From NCBI GenBank assembly GCA_035546775.1, contig DASZWD010000037.1, positions 1-41,175 of the forward strand: a DNA stretch of 41,175 nt, given 5' to 3'. How positions within the stretch are numbered: position 1 is the first letter of the stretch; each line of letters starts with the position of its first letter. The translations under genes and the position numbers were made by a program. Shown here piece by piece: positions 1-8,476 of the stretch. Under the pieces are notes generated by a model. The model had not been told where the DNA came from. It saw only the letters and a list, made by a program, of their open reading frames with translations, and did no database searches. This stretch comes from Acidimicrobiales bacterium. Lineage in GTDB: Bacteria > Actinomycetota > Acidimicrobiia > Acidimicrobiales > JACCXE01.

Positions 1-1
1 C

Positions 2-28
2 GAGATCTATTTCCCAAAGCCGCGCTGA
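2..28 (+). CDS. Possible 3' end of an upstream gene (partial)
   Basis: An open frame enters from the left edge and ends at TGA 26-28, coding about eight residues (EIYFPKPR). Its stop lies 17 nt before the glycosyltransferase start, a spacing typical of co-transcribed genes. Too little is present to name a family, and it may be chance. Confidence 0.25.
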   Translation, partial: EIYFPKPR

Positions 29-45
29 CAGGCCAGACTGGGGGA

Positions 46-1155
46 GTGTCGTGTCGGTTCGGCATTCTGGGAAGCCGAGGTTTTCCGAGCACGTACGGGG
101 GTTTCGAGACGCTCGTTCGACACCTCGCGCCCTATCTCGTAGAGAAGGGCCACGACGTCACGGTGTACGGGCGTGATTGGCACCTTGGCGAGGGCGAGAT
201 CTTCGTGGAGGGCGTGCGGGTGGTCAACACGCCGGGGCTCGGGCTGAAGTCAGCGTCGACGTTCACCCACGGGTTTACCGGCGCGATGCATGCGGGCCGC
301 AAGCGGCTCGATGCCGTGCTCACGTTGAACGTGGCCAACGGGATCGCGTTGCCGTTCCTGCGCGCTCGCGGCGTACCCGTGGTCGTGAACGTCGACGGTG
401 TCGAGTGGGAACGCGGCAAGTGGGGCTTTGCTGCCCGCACGGCATTTCGTACCGGCGCCGCTGCGACGGCGCGCTTCGCGAACACCCTTGTGTCGGACTC
501 GGTCGAGATCCAGCGCATCTGGCGTGACAGGTTCAGCCGCGACAGCACGTTCATCGCCTACGGCGCCGATGTCATCGACGACGCGCCGACGGATCGCATC
601 GAAGCCCTGGGCCTCACGCCCGGCGGCTACGCCCTCGCCGTGGCGCGGTTGGCACCCGAGAACAACGTTGAGTTGTTCGTCGACGCCTGTCTGGCGCGGC
701 CTGCCATTCGAGCGGTCGTCGTCGGCGACGCCAACTACAAGAACCCGCTCGTGCAACGCCTGCACCGGCTGCACGCGGACGGAAAGATCACGTGGCTCGG
801 TCACGTCTCGGATCCTCAGCTGCTCGAACAGCTCTGGGCGCACTGTGGCATGTACTTCCACGGCCACTCGGTCGGCGGGACGAACCCCGCGCTCTTGCAG
901 GCACTCGGCGCGGGCGCTCCAACAATCGCGGTCGACACGCCGTTCAACGAAGAAGTGCTCGGCCACCGCGACCAACTCGTGCCCGTCGATCGTGGTGTCG
1001 TCAGCGCCCGGATCGAATCGTTGCTCGGCGACGAGGCGCGCCGCCACGAGTTCGCCGCGCGCGGCCGCAAGATCGTCGCCGCTCGCTACCAGTGGCCAGC
1101 GGTCTGCGCGGCGTACGAGGAAACGCTGATCGCCGCCGCGCGAAGCGCCGCTTAG
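46..1155 (+). CDS. Glycosyltransferase, DUF1972 / GT4-like
   Basis: A 369-residue GT-B-type glycosyltransferase. The N-terminus (GILGSRGFPSTYGGFETLVR, about residues 6-25) is the hallmark of the DUF1972 domain found on rhamnosyl- and other sugar transferases of capsule or exopolysaccharide clusters. The C-terminal half carries a GT4-type donor site: GYALAVARLAPENN near 190-205, then GHSVGGTNPALLQALGAGAP and a conserved Glu (NEEVLG). It most likely adds a sugar from a nucleotide-sugar donor to a lipid-linked glycan at the cytoplasmic membrane face. The start is GTG at 46; a purine-rich GGGGGA lies just upstream. The gene converges on the tyrosine autokinase and the two stops overlap by 4 nt. 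The family is secure; the sugar and acceptor cannot be read from sequence. Confidence 0.87.
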   Translation: MSCRFGILGSRGFPSTYGGFETLVRHLAPYLVEKGHDVTVYGRDWHLGEGEIFVEGVRVVNTPGLGLKSASTFTHGFTGAMHAGRKRLDAVLTLNVANGIALPFLRARGVPVVVNVDGVEWERGKWGFAARTAFRTGAAATARFANTLVSDSVEIQRIWRDRFSRDSTFIAYGADVIDDAPTDRIEALGLTPGGYALAVARLAPENNVELFVDACLARPAIRAVVVGDANYKNPLVQRLHRLHADGKITWLGHVSDPQLLEQLWAHCGMYFHGHSVGGTNPALLQALGAGAPTIAVDTPFNEEVLGHRDQLVPVDRGVVSARIESLLGDEARRHEFAARGRKIVAARYQWPAVCAAYEETLIAAARSAA

Positions 1156-2780
1156 CGGTTCGTCGGTTGGCGGCGCCGGTGCCGGCCGCCTTGGCCGTTC
1201 TCGTCGCTGCCGTAGCCGTAGCCGTAGCCGTATCCGTAGCCGTTTCCGTAACCACCGGTGCCGTGCGTGACGCCGTTGAGCACGGTGCCGATGACGGGCG
1301 CGTGCACCTGTTCGAGCAACTCGAGCGAGCGACCGAGGGCGCGGCGTGACGTTTCGTTGGCCGATGCGACCACCACGACGCTGTCGACCCAGCGCGACAG
1401 CACCAGGGAATCGGTGACGGGCAGGACCGGCGGCGAGTCGATCAGGACGATGTCGGCGCTGGCGGCCAGCGCCCTCATGAGGTCACCGGTGCGCGACACC
1501 GACAGCAGCTCGGAAGGGTTCGGCGGCGGCGGGCCCGAGGCCAAGAGGCGCAGCGACGGCAAGTTGGGCACGCTCTGCAGCGCCTGGGCCATGGGCACGT
1601 CGCCCAGCAGCACCGACGTGAAGCCGACCTTGTTGCTCTTGCCGAAGAGTTCGTGGATGCGCGGGCGGCGCAGGTCGCAACACACCAGGATCACGCTCGA
1701 GCCCGCCGACGCCATGGCGACGGCCAAGTTCGCCAGCGTGGTCGTCTTGCCCTCGCTCTGCGACGGGCTCGTCATCTGCAGGAGCTTCGACGCGCCGGCG
1801 AGGTTGGCGAACTGCACCGACGTGCGCAGGCCGCGGTAGGCCTCGGCCACCTGCGAGCTCGGTTCTTCGAGCGCCACGACCCCGCCCTGCTGCGTCTTCT
1901 CCGACCGCGGGATCAACGCCAGCACCGGCAGCTTGCTGACGAACTCGATGTCCTCCTTCGAACGGATGGAGTCGTCGAACTGTTCACGCAGGAACGCCAG
2001 CGCCACGCCGAGCATGAGGCCGAGGAAGATGCCGAGCAGCGTGTTGCGCTTCGGCCGGGGTGAGGACGGCGACGTCGGCGGCTCGGCCGAGGTGACGACC
2101 TGGGCGCCGCCTTCCTTGAGCCGCGACTGCACCTGCACCTCGTCGAGCTGCTGGCGGAACGTGCCGATCTGCTGGATCAGCGAGTCGCGCTGCGCTTTGA
2201 GGTCGCTGGCACTCGGGGTGTTGGCGATGTGACTGTCGAGGTCGTTGACCTGCGCCTGCAGCTGGTCGATCTGCGAGGTGATCTCCTTGGCCGCTTCGAG
2301 CAAGGAGTTGACGGCGCGCTGCTGCTTGTAGGTGACGTACTGCTGGGCGTACTGGTTGGCGACGTCGGCGGCGCGCTTCGGGTCCTTGTCGGTCACCTGG
2401 ACGCTGATGACGTCGGTCTGGCCGACCGACGACGCTGACACCTTGGGCACGTCGCCCAGCTTCTTTTCGACCATGTCCTGGACCGGTCGGCTCTCGATGA
2501 TCTGGATCTCGGTGTCGACGACCCGTTCGGGGTCGTTGCGCTGCCCGGTGTTCGGGTTGAACACGGTGTCGGCCGGGTCCTGTTGCAGCACGACGCGCGC
2601 CTCGGCGGTGTACACCTTCGTCTGCACCAACGACAGGCCCAGCGCCACCGCGGCCGTCGCCGCGACGGCGATCACGATCGTCCACCGGTGACGGCTCAGG
2701 ACGTGGACGTAATGGCGGACGTCGAGTTGGTCGTCCGCGGGCTGTTCGGGATCCACGACCGGCAGCGTACTTAGAGCCAT
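1152..2780 (-). CDS. Polysaccharide chain-length determinant / bacterial tyrosine autokinase (Wzz-BY-kinase)
   Basis: A 542-residue fusion typical of exopolysaccharide co-polymerases. There is a Wzz domain with a membrane helix at about 34-52, a periplasmic coiled-coil-rich segment at about 150-220 and a second helix near 247-263. A BY-kinase domain follows: Walker A SQSEGKTTT with Lys345, Walker A' VCCDLRRP with Asp369, Walker B VLIDSPP with Asp448. The C-terminal tail has six tyrosines (511, 515, 517, 519, 521, 523) in a Gly-Tyr run, the usual trans-autophosphorylation cluster, then a basic end. By family knowledge, phosphorylation cycling of the tail controls polymer export and length. The gene is divergent from the DUF4012 gene at 2832, with 51 bp between starts. 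ATG at 2780 is chosen because the Wzz domain begins soon after it. Confidence 0.93.
   Translation of the reverse strand: MALSTLPVVDPEQPADDQLDVRHYVHVLSRHRWTIVIAVAATAAVALGLSLVQTKVYTAEARVVLQQDPADTVFNPNTGQRNDPERVVDTEIQIIESRPVQDMVEKKLGDVPKVSASSVGQTDVISVQVTDKDPKRAADVANQYAQQYVTYKQQRAVNSLLEAAKEITSQIDQLQAQVNDLDSHIANTPSASDLKAQRDSLIQQIGTFRQQLDEVQVQSRLKEGGAQVVTSAEPPTSPSSPRPKRNTLLGIFLGLMLGVALAFLREQFDDSIRSKEDIEFVSKLPVLALIPRSEKTQQGGVVALEEPSSQVAEAYRGLRTSVQFANLAGASKLLQMTSPSQSEGKTTTLANLAVAMASAGSSVILVCCDLRRPRIHELFGKSNKVGFTSVLLGDVPMAQALQSVPNLPSLRLLASGPPPPNPSELLSVSRTGDLMRALAASADIVLIDSPPVLPVTDSLVLSRWVDSVVVVASANETSRRALGRSLELLEQVHAPVIGTVLNGVTHGTGGYGNGYGYGYGYGYGSDENGQGGRHRRRQPTNR
1211..1253 (-). repeat. Hexanucleotide-like repeat encoding the Gly-Tyr tail
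   Basis: About seven near-identical 6-bp units (CCGTAG with CCGTAT and CCGTTT variants on the + strand) read on the minus strand as alternating Gly-Tyr codons. They encode the phospho-acceptor tail of the BY-kinase. A tract like this can gain or lose units by slippage, which would change the number of tyrosines without shifting frame. Confidence 0.8.
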
Positions 2781-2831
2781 CCGCCGCGAAGCGTTCGCTC
2801 GGCGCGGCGGCGCTTAGCCTGATGCCTCCGT

Positions 2832-4943
2832 ATGCCGTCGCCCGCGTCCCACATGCTGCGCCGCGGGCGGGTTGCGCCGGATGTAACCGTCGTCGCGGCG
2901 TGCGCGGCCGTCGCGTTGGTCGGGCGCCTGGCTCCCACGGGTGTGTTCGTCGTCGACGCCCTCGAGCGCGCTGCGCTGGTGGCGATCGCCGGTGCGTCGC
3001 AGGTGGCGACGCCGCCGCGTGAGCTGTGGCGCGTCGCCGCCGGGTGCGCCGCGGCGTTGGCCGTGGTGTTGCTGCCCTTTACGAACACCACGGCGCCGCT
3101 CATCGGCGCCGGCTGGATGGTCCTGGCCTTCATGGTGCTCTCGACGCCTCGCGGCCGGCGCATCGCCGCCGTCGCCGCCGCGGCGTGCGTCGTGGTGTCC
3201 TTGCCCGGGGGTGTCGCCGTGCTCAAGGCGCGCGCCGCCGCCAACGCCGCCCAGGCGCGTTTCGACGCCGTCGGCGCTCTCGGTCTGTCGCAGGCCGACG
3301 CGGCGCGCACCGTCGGCGCCATCCACCACGACACGGCGCGGGCGCGGGCGGCGCTGGTGGCGCCGTGGGCAATGCCGAGCCGGGTCGTGCCTGTCGTCGG
3401 CAACCAGCTGCGGGTGGCGAACAACGTGGCGACCGGGGTCAACCGCCTGATGGCGGTGGCGGCGCGCCGCGTCGACGACCTCGACCCGGCGCGCTTCGCC
3501 ATCCGCGACCGGCGCATCCCCGTCGACGCCATCGCCTCGGCGCGGCCCGCCGCCGTCGAGGTGGCCCGCGCGGCGCGGGTGGCGGCGGACGCCGCCGACG
3601 GCGCCCGGGGCTCGTGGTTGGTGCCACCGCTCCAGCACGCCGTCGACGATGTGGCGCGCCGCGCCCGCGACGCGGCAAACACGGCGTCGCTCGCCGCCGA
3701 CGCCACCGGCCACCTGCCGGCGATTCTCGGCGGCACCGCGCCCCGCACCTACTTCTTGATGGTGCAGAACCCGGCCGAGGCGCGGGCGTCGGGCGGCATC
3801 CTCGGCTCCTACGCCGAGGTGCACGCCCAAGGCGGGAAGCTCACGTTGGGCACCGTCGGGCGCGACAGCGACCTCAACGCCATGTCCGAAGGCAAGCCGC
3901 GCGCCACCGGCCCCGGGTTCGCCCACGAGCTCGCCATCAACCCCGGCCGCTTCTGGCAGAACGAAACGCTGTCGCCCGACTTTCCGTCGGTGGCGTCGCA
4001 GGTGCTGAGCGACTACACGAACACCGGTCACCACGCCGACGGGGTGATCAGCGTCGACCCCGACGCCCTCGCCGCCATCCTGGACGTGACCGGACCCGTG
4101 AGCGTGAACGACTGGCCCGAACCACTCACCACGGACAACATCACGGCGGTCCTCGAGCACGACCAGTACGTGCGCTTCCCCGAGAACCAGGGCGACGCCG
4201 CGACGAGCGCGATGCACGCCCGCCGTGACGCGTTTCTCGCCGGCGCGGTGTCGACCATCTGGACCCACCTGCTCGACAACCCGAACCTCGACGTGACGAA
4301 GCTGTTGCGCGTGCTCGGCGACGCGGGGCGCCACGGTCATCTACAGATGTTCAGCGCCACCGACGCCGAACAGTCGCTGTTCGTGCGCAGCGGCCTCGCC
4401 GGTAATTTCCCGGCCGCCCGCGGCGACCTCGTGGCGGTGGTGACGCAGAACGCGTCGGCCAGCAAGATCGACTGGTACCTGCACCGCAGCGTCACCTACC
4501 GCCCGACGATCGACGCCGCGGGCGGCTTGCGGGCGACGGTCACGATCCGGTTGCGCAACGACGCGCCCGCCAGCGGGGTGTCGGACTACGTGCTCGGATT
4601 GGCCGACGGCGAGCGGTCACCGGGCAAGGAGATCGTCCACCTCGGCGTGTACACGCCCTGGGCCGTGCAGGCCGTTTCGGTGGACGGCACGGCCGCGCAG
4701 GCCACGAGCGACCGTGAACTGGGTGTGAACGTTCATTCGCTCCTCGTCTCCGTCGGGCCGGGCCAGAGCCGCACCGTGCGGTTCACGCTGACGGGTAAAT
4801 GGCCAGGTCACCAGCCCTATTCGCTCGTCGTGCGCCAGCAGGTGCTCATCCACGGCGACGCGGTGACCGTCTTCGATCCGTCCGGCCGCGGCCGGCTCCA
4901 CCTCAAGGGGCCATTCCAGGGCCACACGCTTTGGTATCCTTAG
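2832..4943 (+). CDS. DUF4012 domain membrane protein (first copy)
   Basis: A 703-residue protein. The N-terminal ~130 residues hold about four hydrophobic segments (roughly 16-32, 66-82, 88-104, 110-130), followed by an Ala-rich helical stretch. The DUF4012 core starts near residue 306 (TYFLMVQNPAEARASGGILG), with the family's N-P-A-E-x-R-x-S/G-G-G signature. The remainder appears extracytoplasmic. The biochemical role of DUF4012 proteins is, to my knowledge, unknown; they recur in polysaccharide and cell-envelope gene clusters of actinobacteria, as here. The ATG at 2832 is the first in frame after the divergent kinase start. A paralogue lies at 6605-8464, also beside glycan genes. The family call is firm; any function in glycan export or attachment is inference. 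Confidence 0.85.
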   Translation: MPSPASHMLRRGRVAPDVTVVAACAAVALVGRLAPTGVFVVDALERAALVAIAGASQVATPPRELWRVAAGCAAALAVVLLPFTNTTAPLIGAGWMVLAFMVLSTPRGRRIAAVAAAACVVVSLPGGVAVLKARAAANAAQARFDAVGALGLSQADAARTVGAIHHDTARARAALVAPWAMPSRVVPVVGNQLRVANNVATGVNRLMAVAARRVDDLDPARFAIRDRRIPVDAIASARPAAVEVARAARVAADAADGARGSWLVPPLQHAVDDVARRARDAANTASLAADATGHLPAILGGTAPRTYFLMVQNPAEARASGGILGSYAEVHAQGGKLTLGTVGRDSDLNAMSEGKPRATGPGFAHELAINPGRFWQNETLSPDFPSVASQVLSDYTNTGHHADGVISVDPDALAAILDVTGPVSVNDWPEPLTTDNITAVLEHDQYVRFPENQGDAATSAMHARRDAFLAGAVSTIWTHLLDNPNLDVTKLLRVLGDAGRHGHLQMFSATDAEQSLFVRSGLAGNFPAARGDLVAVVTQNASASKIDWYLHRSVTYRPTIDAAGGLRATVTIRLRNDAPASGVSDYVLGLADGERSPGKEIVHLGVYTPWAVQAVSVDGTAAQATSDRELGVNVHSLLVSVGPGQSRTVRFTLTGKWPGHQPYSLVVRQQVLIHGDAVTVFDPSGRGRLHLKGPFQGHTLWYP

Positions 4944-4976
4944 AGGACTCGTTCTCCTTGGGATAGTGGGGTTTCC

Positions 4977-5465
4977 ATGTTTCGTCGACTTGCTCTCTTT
5001 GTTGCCGTGCTGGGCGCGACCGTTTTCGCGCTCGCCGGAACGGCGGCGGCCGACTACGCCACGCTGACCGTCAACGCGGCCGGCGTCACCGTCACCTGCG
5101 ACGCCGACGGGTTCGCGGCGAACTCGCCCGTCACCTGCACGGTGCACTCCGAGCCGTTCGTGCTCGGCACGTTCACGGCGAACGCGCAGGGTCACGTGCA
5201 CGGTTCGGGCACGCTGCCGGCCAACTTCGCGTCGGGCGTCCACACGGTGACCGCCAGCGGTACCGATCCGGCCGGTCACGCCCGTGAAGTCACGGTCGGC
5301 ACGATCACCGTGCCCGCCAGTGCGACTCAGGGCACCGTCACCACGCCGGCGCGCACCGGTCTCGCCCACACGATCCAGCTCACGGCCGTGGGTGCCGGTC
5401 TGGTCGCCCTCGGTGGTGCGATGGTGCTGGTCGTGCGTCGCCGCACCGCTCCCGCCGCCGCCTAA
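4977..5465 (+). CDS. Small secreted, C-terminally anchored surface protein
   Basis: A 162-residue protein with a clear signal peptide (MFRRLALFVAVLGATVFALA, cleavage near the Ala-Ala-Ala before DYATL) and a beta-rich middle containing two cysteines (TCDADGF, VTCTVHS). The C-terminus has PARTG, a 20-residue hydrophobic segment (about 131-152) and an Arg-rich tail (RRR). That order matches a cell-wall sorting signal, with PARTG as a variant of LPxTG, so sortase anchoring is possible but unproven. The gene follows the DUF4012 gene by 33 nt on the same strand. It converges on the VanZ-like gene with a 4-nt stop overlap. No enzymatic motif is visible; a structural or adhesive role is only a guess. 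Confidence 0.72.
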   Translation: MFRRLALFVAVLGATVFALAGTAAADYATLTVNAAGVTVTCDADGFAANSPVTCTVHSEPFVLGTFTANAQGHVHGSGTLPANFASGVHTVTASGTDPAGHAREVTVGTITVPASATQGTVTTPARTGLAHTIQLTAVGAGLVALGGAMVLVVRRRTAPAAA

Positions 5466-5908
5466 GTCCGCACCGCCGCCGTGCGCCGGCGTGCGGCAGC
5501 TAGCACCACGATCGCGGCCGCCATCCCGGCGTAGTGACCCGTCGAGTTGGTGAAGACGTCGCCGAGCGTGGCGTGACGATGCGGCAGGTAGCCCATCTGG
5601 AACGTCTCGATCGCGCCCGACAGCAGCGGCCCGGCGACGGCGATCGCCTTCCGGTGCTGGGGGAAGGCCACGACGGCCAGGAAGCCCAGCGGGACGAACA
5701 GCAAGACGTTGCCGATCAGGTCGGTTTCGCGTGCCTGGATGCGCGATGGCAGCTTCGGCGTCGGGAGGTCGACCTGGTGGCGCACGCTCTTGGCGGCGGC
5801 CACGGCGCGGTCCCCGCGGGCTTGCGTGTTCGTGTTGTGCGGCGACAGCGTGATGGCGAACACGATGGCGAGCCAGCCCAGCGCTGCGAGACGGGCCGCG
5901 GTGCGCAT
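5462..5908 (-). CDS. VanZ-like family membrane protein
   Basis: A 148-residue protein with about four hydrophobic helices. VanZ-family landmarks are present: N-terminal FAITLSP, central DLIGNVLLFVPLGFLA (about 63-78), then AIETFQMGYLPHRHATLGDVF with the conserved IE-x-x-Q...R...D-V pattern, and N-S-T-G before the last helix. VanZ proteins give low-level teicoplanin resistance in enterococci, but most homologues have no assigned role; many sit in envelope clusters as here. A perfect 24-bp palindrome lies between this gene and the upstream minus-strand gene, so it probably has its own promoter. Confidence 0.82.
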   Translation of the reverse strand: MRTAARLAALGWLAIVFAITLSPHNTNTQARGDRAVAAAKSVRHQVDLPTPKLPSRIQARETDLIGNVLLFVPLGFLAVVAFPQHRKAIAVAGPLLSGAIETFQMGYLPHRHATLGDVFTNSTGHYAGMAAAIVVLAAARRRTAAVRT

Positions 5909-5934
5909 GCTCGTTGGTCTAGTGCGTCATACAA

Positions 5935-5958
5935 CGGTTACCGCCGCGGCGGTAACCG
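5935..5958. terminator. Perfect 24-bp palindrome, probable terminator
   Basis: CGGTTACCGCCG (5935-5946) is followed directly by its exact reverse complement (5947-5958). It lies 6 nt beyond the stop of the minus-strand secreted protein and upstream of the VanZ-like start. A short TTGT follows on the minus strand but there is no long U tract. Terminator is the simplest reading; a dimeric regulator site ahead of the VanZ gene is the alternative. Confidence 0.6.
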
Positions 5959-5964
5959 AGCGCC

Positions 5965-6591
5965 TTAGCGGCGCGCCAGGCGACGACGCGAGTAGGTGAT
6001 CCCACCGCCGGCGATCACCGCGATGCCGAGCAGCTCGAGCAGGTCAGTCGAGCTGACCGGATTGGCGGAGGTTGCCGCCGCCTGCTGGCTGCCGGAGAGG
6101 TCAAGCGAGATCGGGGCCAGCTTCGGCTTCTTGGGCAGCGACGCCGTCGCCACCTTCGACGCGGGCACGTGCGACAGGTGGGTCGGCACGAGCTGGTGCA
6201 GCGGCGCGGTCACCGAGGCCGTGTTGGCCAGCGGCGTGGTCTGGAGCGGAAGCGGCAGGTTGTGCAGGATCGTCGAGACGTTGGCCGGCAGATTGGGCAG
6301 GTTCGGCAGGGTCGGCGCCGTAGGGCCGGTGCTGGGCTGGGTGGTGACGCCCGTGGGGAACGGGAAGATCCGCGGCAGGTTGAGGCTGCGCAGGATCTGC
6401 TGGATGGCGTTTTGCAGACACGTGAGGAGGTTTGCCTGCGGTGCGGACAGGCACGTGACGATGTAGCCGACACTGGCGGTCGGCGGCGCCGGGGCGGCCG
6501 CCGCCGGAGTTGCCGTGGCGAGACCGGTGCCCACGACACTCGCAATCGTCAGAGCGGTGACACCGAGAAGCAGCATTACGCGGTTTTTCAT
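5965..6591 (-). CDS. Secreted Pro/Ala/Leu-rich protein with C-terminal anchor
   Basis: A 208-residue protein with a signal peptide (MKNRVMLLLGVTALTIASVV..., cleavage near ATPAAAA) and two cysteines (TCLSAPQ, TCLQNAI). A low-complexity Pro/Thr/Leu middle includes a TLPNLPNLPANV repeat. A C-terminal hydrophobic helix (LLELLGIAVIAGGGI) and basic tail (SRRRLARR) complete it. I do not recognise a family. The layout resembles the surface protein at 4977-5465, suggesting both are displayed on the envelope. It is the last gene of a minus-strand run with the sugar transferase and second DUF4012 gene (gaps of 12 and 13 nt), so it is likely made together with them. Confidence 0.7.
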   Translation of the reverse strand: MKNRVMLLLGVTALTIASVVGTGLATATPAAAAPAPPTASVGYIVTCLSAPQANLLTCLQNAIQQILRSLNLPRIFPFPTGVTTQPSTGPTAPTLPNLPNLPANVSTILHNLPLPLQTTPLANTASVTAPLHQLVPTHLSHVPASKVATASLPKKPKLAPISLDLSGSQQAAATSANPVSSTDLLELLGIAVIAGGGITYSRRRLARR

Positions 6592-6604
6592 GGGTTTTTC
6601 ACAC

Positions 6605-8464
6605 CTACCAATGTATTACGCGGCCATTTGTGTCGTACCACGAGATTTGTCCGATGTGCCAGAGAATAGACGGTTGTCGCGCCGACGGCGCAACGAACAG
6701 CGAACGCGTACCCGGTGGCAGGCGGAACGAGAGACGAAGCCGCCGCGTCTTTCCGGGATCGATGCGCACCCATTGCGACACCACCTGCGTGTTGCCGTCG
6801 GGCCCGTTCACCAGTGCGTAGTCGCCGCCGCTGAAGCGCACGTGGGTCGCCGCTTTGGGCAGGTTGACCGATGCGATGCCGACGTACACGCCCGGCTGGT
6901 CGACGATGGAGCCCGGCTGGGGTCCCACGATGTACGCCGGCTCGTTGGTCGGCGCGGCGTTTCGAATGGCGAACTCCATCGTGACGTCGCTGCCGGCGCG
7001 GCTGATGGTGGCGCGCGCCGTCGCCGCGATCGACTGGAAGTAGTCGAGTTTGTTGCCGCCGCGGTTCTGGAGCGCAAACGCGACCGACTGATCGGGCAGC
7101 GTGCCCGACACGCCGAGCGCGTCCCAGCCGCGTTCGACCTTGTTGTCTGCCGCCCACGCCAGCACGTGGCGCCCACTGGCGGCTGCGCCGAGCGCCTGGC
7201 CGAGGTCCTGCTGGCTCGTCTTGGCCGAGTTGACCTGTTCGAAGACCTGCTGCACCACGTCGTCCAGGAAGTCGCGGCGCACCGCGTTGTTCTGCTTCGT
7301 CTCGGTCGGAAACGTCAGGTACTGGTCGTGCAGGAACAGGCCCAACGCATTGCCGGCACTGACGGTGTGGCCGCCGGTGCTCACGTCGCCCGTCACCTTC
7401 ATGAGATCGACGACGGCGACCGGGTCGAGCACGAGCACGCCGTCGACGGGCCCTGCGCCCGAAGCGGCCCACATGCGCTGGAGCAGCGCGGCCGACGTCG
7501 GGAAGCGCGGCGTCATGTTGACGAAGCGGTAGTCCGACCCCGGCGCCTGCGTTCCCCACAGCCGCAGGAAGTCGTATTCGAGCGGCACGTCGTTCGGCGC
7601 CGGCGGCAGGTCGTAGATCGACTTCATCGGCCCGAGGTGGAACTCGCCGTTGGCCACGTCGAGGGTGGCGGCCTGGAGATACATGCCCGATCCGGCCCGC
7701 ATTTCGGAGTTGTTGGCGGCGAAGACGGCGTAATGCGCCGGGCCCTTGAGGAACGCCGCCAGACCGGACGTGCCCGTATCGGTGCGTTCGAGCAAGTCGC
7801 CGATGCGGTTGAGTTCGGCGGCGAACTTGGCCCGCGTGTCGGCCAGCGGCCTGATGAGGTGATCCGACGGACCCAGGTCGACCTTCGACAGGCGCTGCAC
7901 GCTGTCGTGGGCGATGCGCTGGGTGGCCGCCAGCACGCGCAGCCGCGAGGCGCCGTCTTGCGTGCTCTCGGCGGCCACCGGTTTGGCGGCGTTGCGGGCG
8001 TCGATGCCCACGCGCACGACGAGCTCGCCGGCGCGCGACAGCTTGTCCACGACCCGCAGCTGCCGTCCGACCACCGGAAGCAACCGGAGCGGCCACACGA
8101 CCGGCGAGGCGAACATCGTGTGCGCCCGGTGCATCGAGTCGGCGGCGGCTTCAGCGCCGGGGAGGTCGTCGGCGCCCAGATTGGCGATGCTCAACTCGGT
8201 CTTGGTGGCCGAGATGTGCGCTTGGGCGTTGCTCAGCGCCTCGAATCCGCTGACGAGCACGAAGGCGAGGGCCAGGAGGTACGCGCCCAGCGCACCGAGA
8301 AGGATGCGGCGACGCCAGTTCGGCCGGAACTCCTGGGCGGCGGCGGGGAGCGACGTGGTGAGTACCGGCGGAAGCTCGTCGGGCGCCGGCGCCGTTTCGA
8401 ACGACGTGGGCGCGGGATCCTGCGGCTCCCAGTCCTCGAAGAAGGTTTCCGTGTTGTCGGACAT
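6605..8464 (-). CDS. DUF4012 domain membrane protein (second copy)
   Basis: A 619-residue protein. The first ~50 residues are acidic and proline-rich and predicted cytoplasmic. One membrane helix follows at about 54-74, then a helical stretch, then the DUF4012 core from about residue 240 (HYAVFAANNSEMRAGSGM), whose N-x-E-x-R-x-G-x-G pattern parallels the first copy. The first copy has several N-terminal helices whereas this one has a single anchor. It sits 12 nt downstream of a polyprenyl-phosphate sugar transferase and 13 nt upstream of a secreted protein, so the three probably form one transcript. A glycan assembly or surface attachment role is inferred from neighbours only. Confidence 0.85.
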   Translation of the reverse strand: MSDNTETFFEDWEPQDPAPTSFETAPAPDELPPVLTTSLPAAAQEFRPNWRRRILLGALGAYLLALAFVLVSGFEALSNAQAHISATKTELSIANLGADDLPGAEAAADSMHRAHTMFASPVVWPLRLLPVVGRQLRVVDKLSRAGELVVRVGIDARNAAKPVAAESTQDGASRLRVLAATQRIAHDSVQRLSKVDLGPSDHLIRPLADTRAKFAAELNRIGDLLERTDTGTSGLAAFLKGPAHYAVFAANNSEMRAGSGMYLQAATLDVANGEFHLGPMKSIYDLPPAPNDVPLEYDFLRLWGTQAPGSDYRFVNMTPRFPTSAALLQRMWAASGAGPVDGVLVLDPVAVVDLMKVTGDVSTGGHTVSAGNALGLFLHDQYLTFPTETKQNNAVRRDFLDDVVQQVFEQVNSAKTSQQDLGQALGAAASGRHVLAWAADNKVERGWDALGVSGTLPDQSVAFALQNRGGNKLDYFQSIAATARATISRAGSDVTMEFAIRNAAPTNEPAYIVGPQPGSIVDQPGVYVGIASVNLPKAATHVRFSGGDYALVNGPDGNTQVVSQWVRIDPGKTRRLRLSFRLPPGTRSLFVAPSARQPSILWHIGQISWYDTNGRVIHW

Positions 8465-8476
8465 GAGGTACGGCGG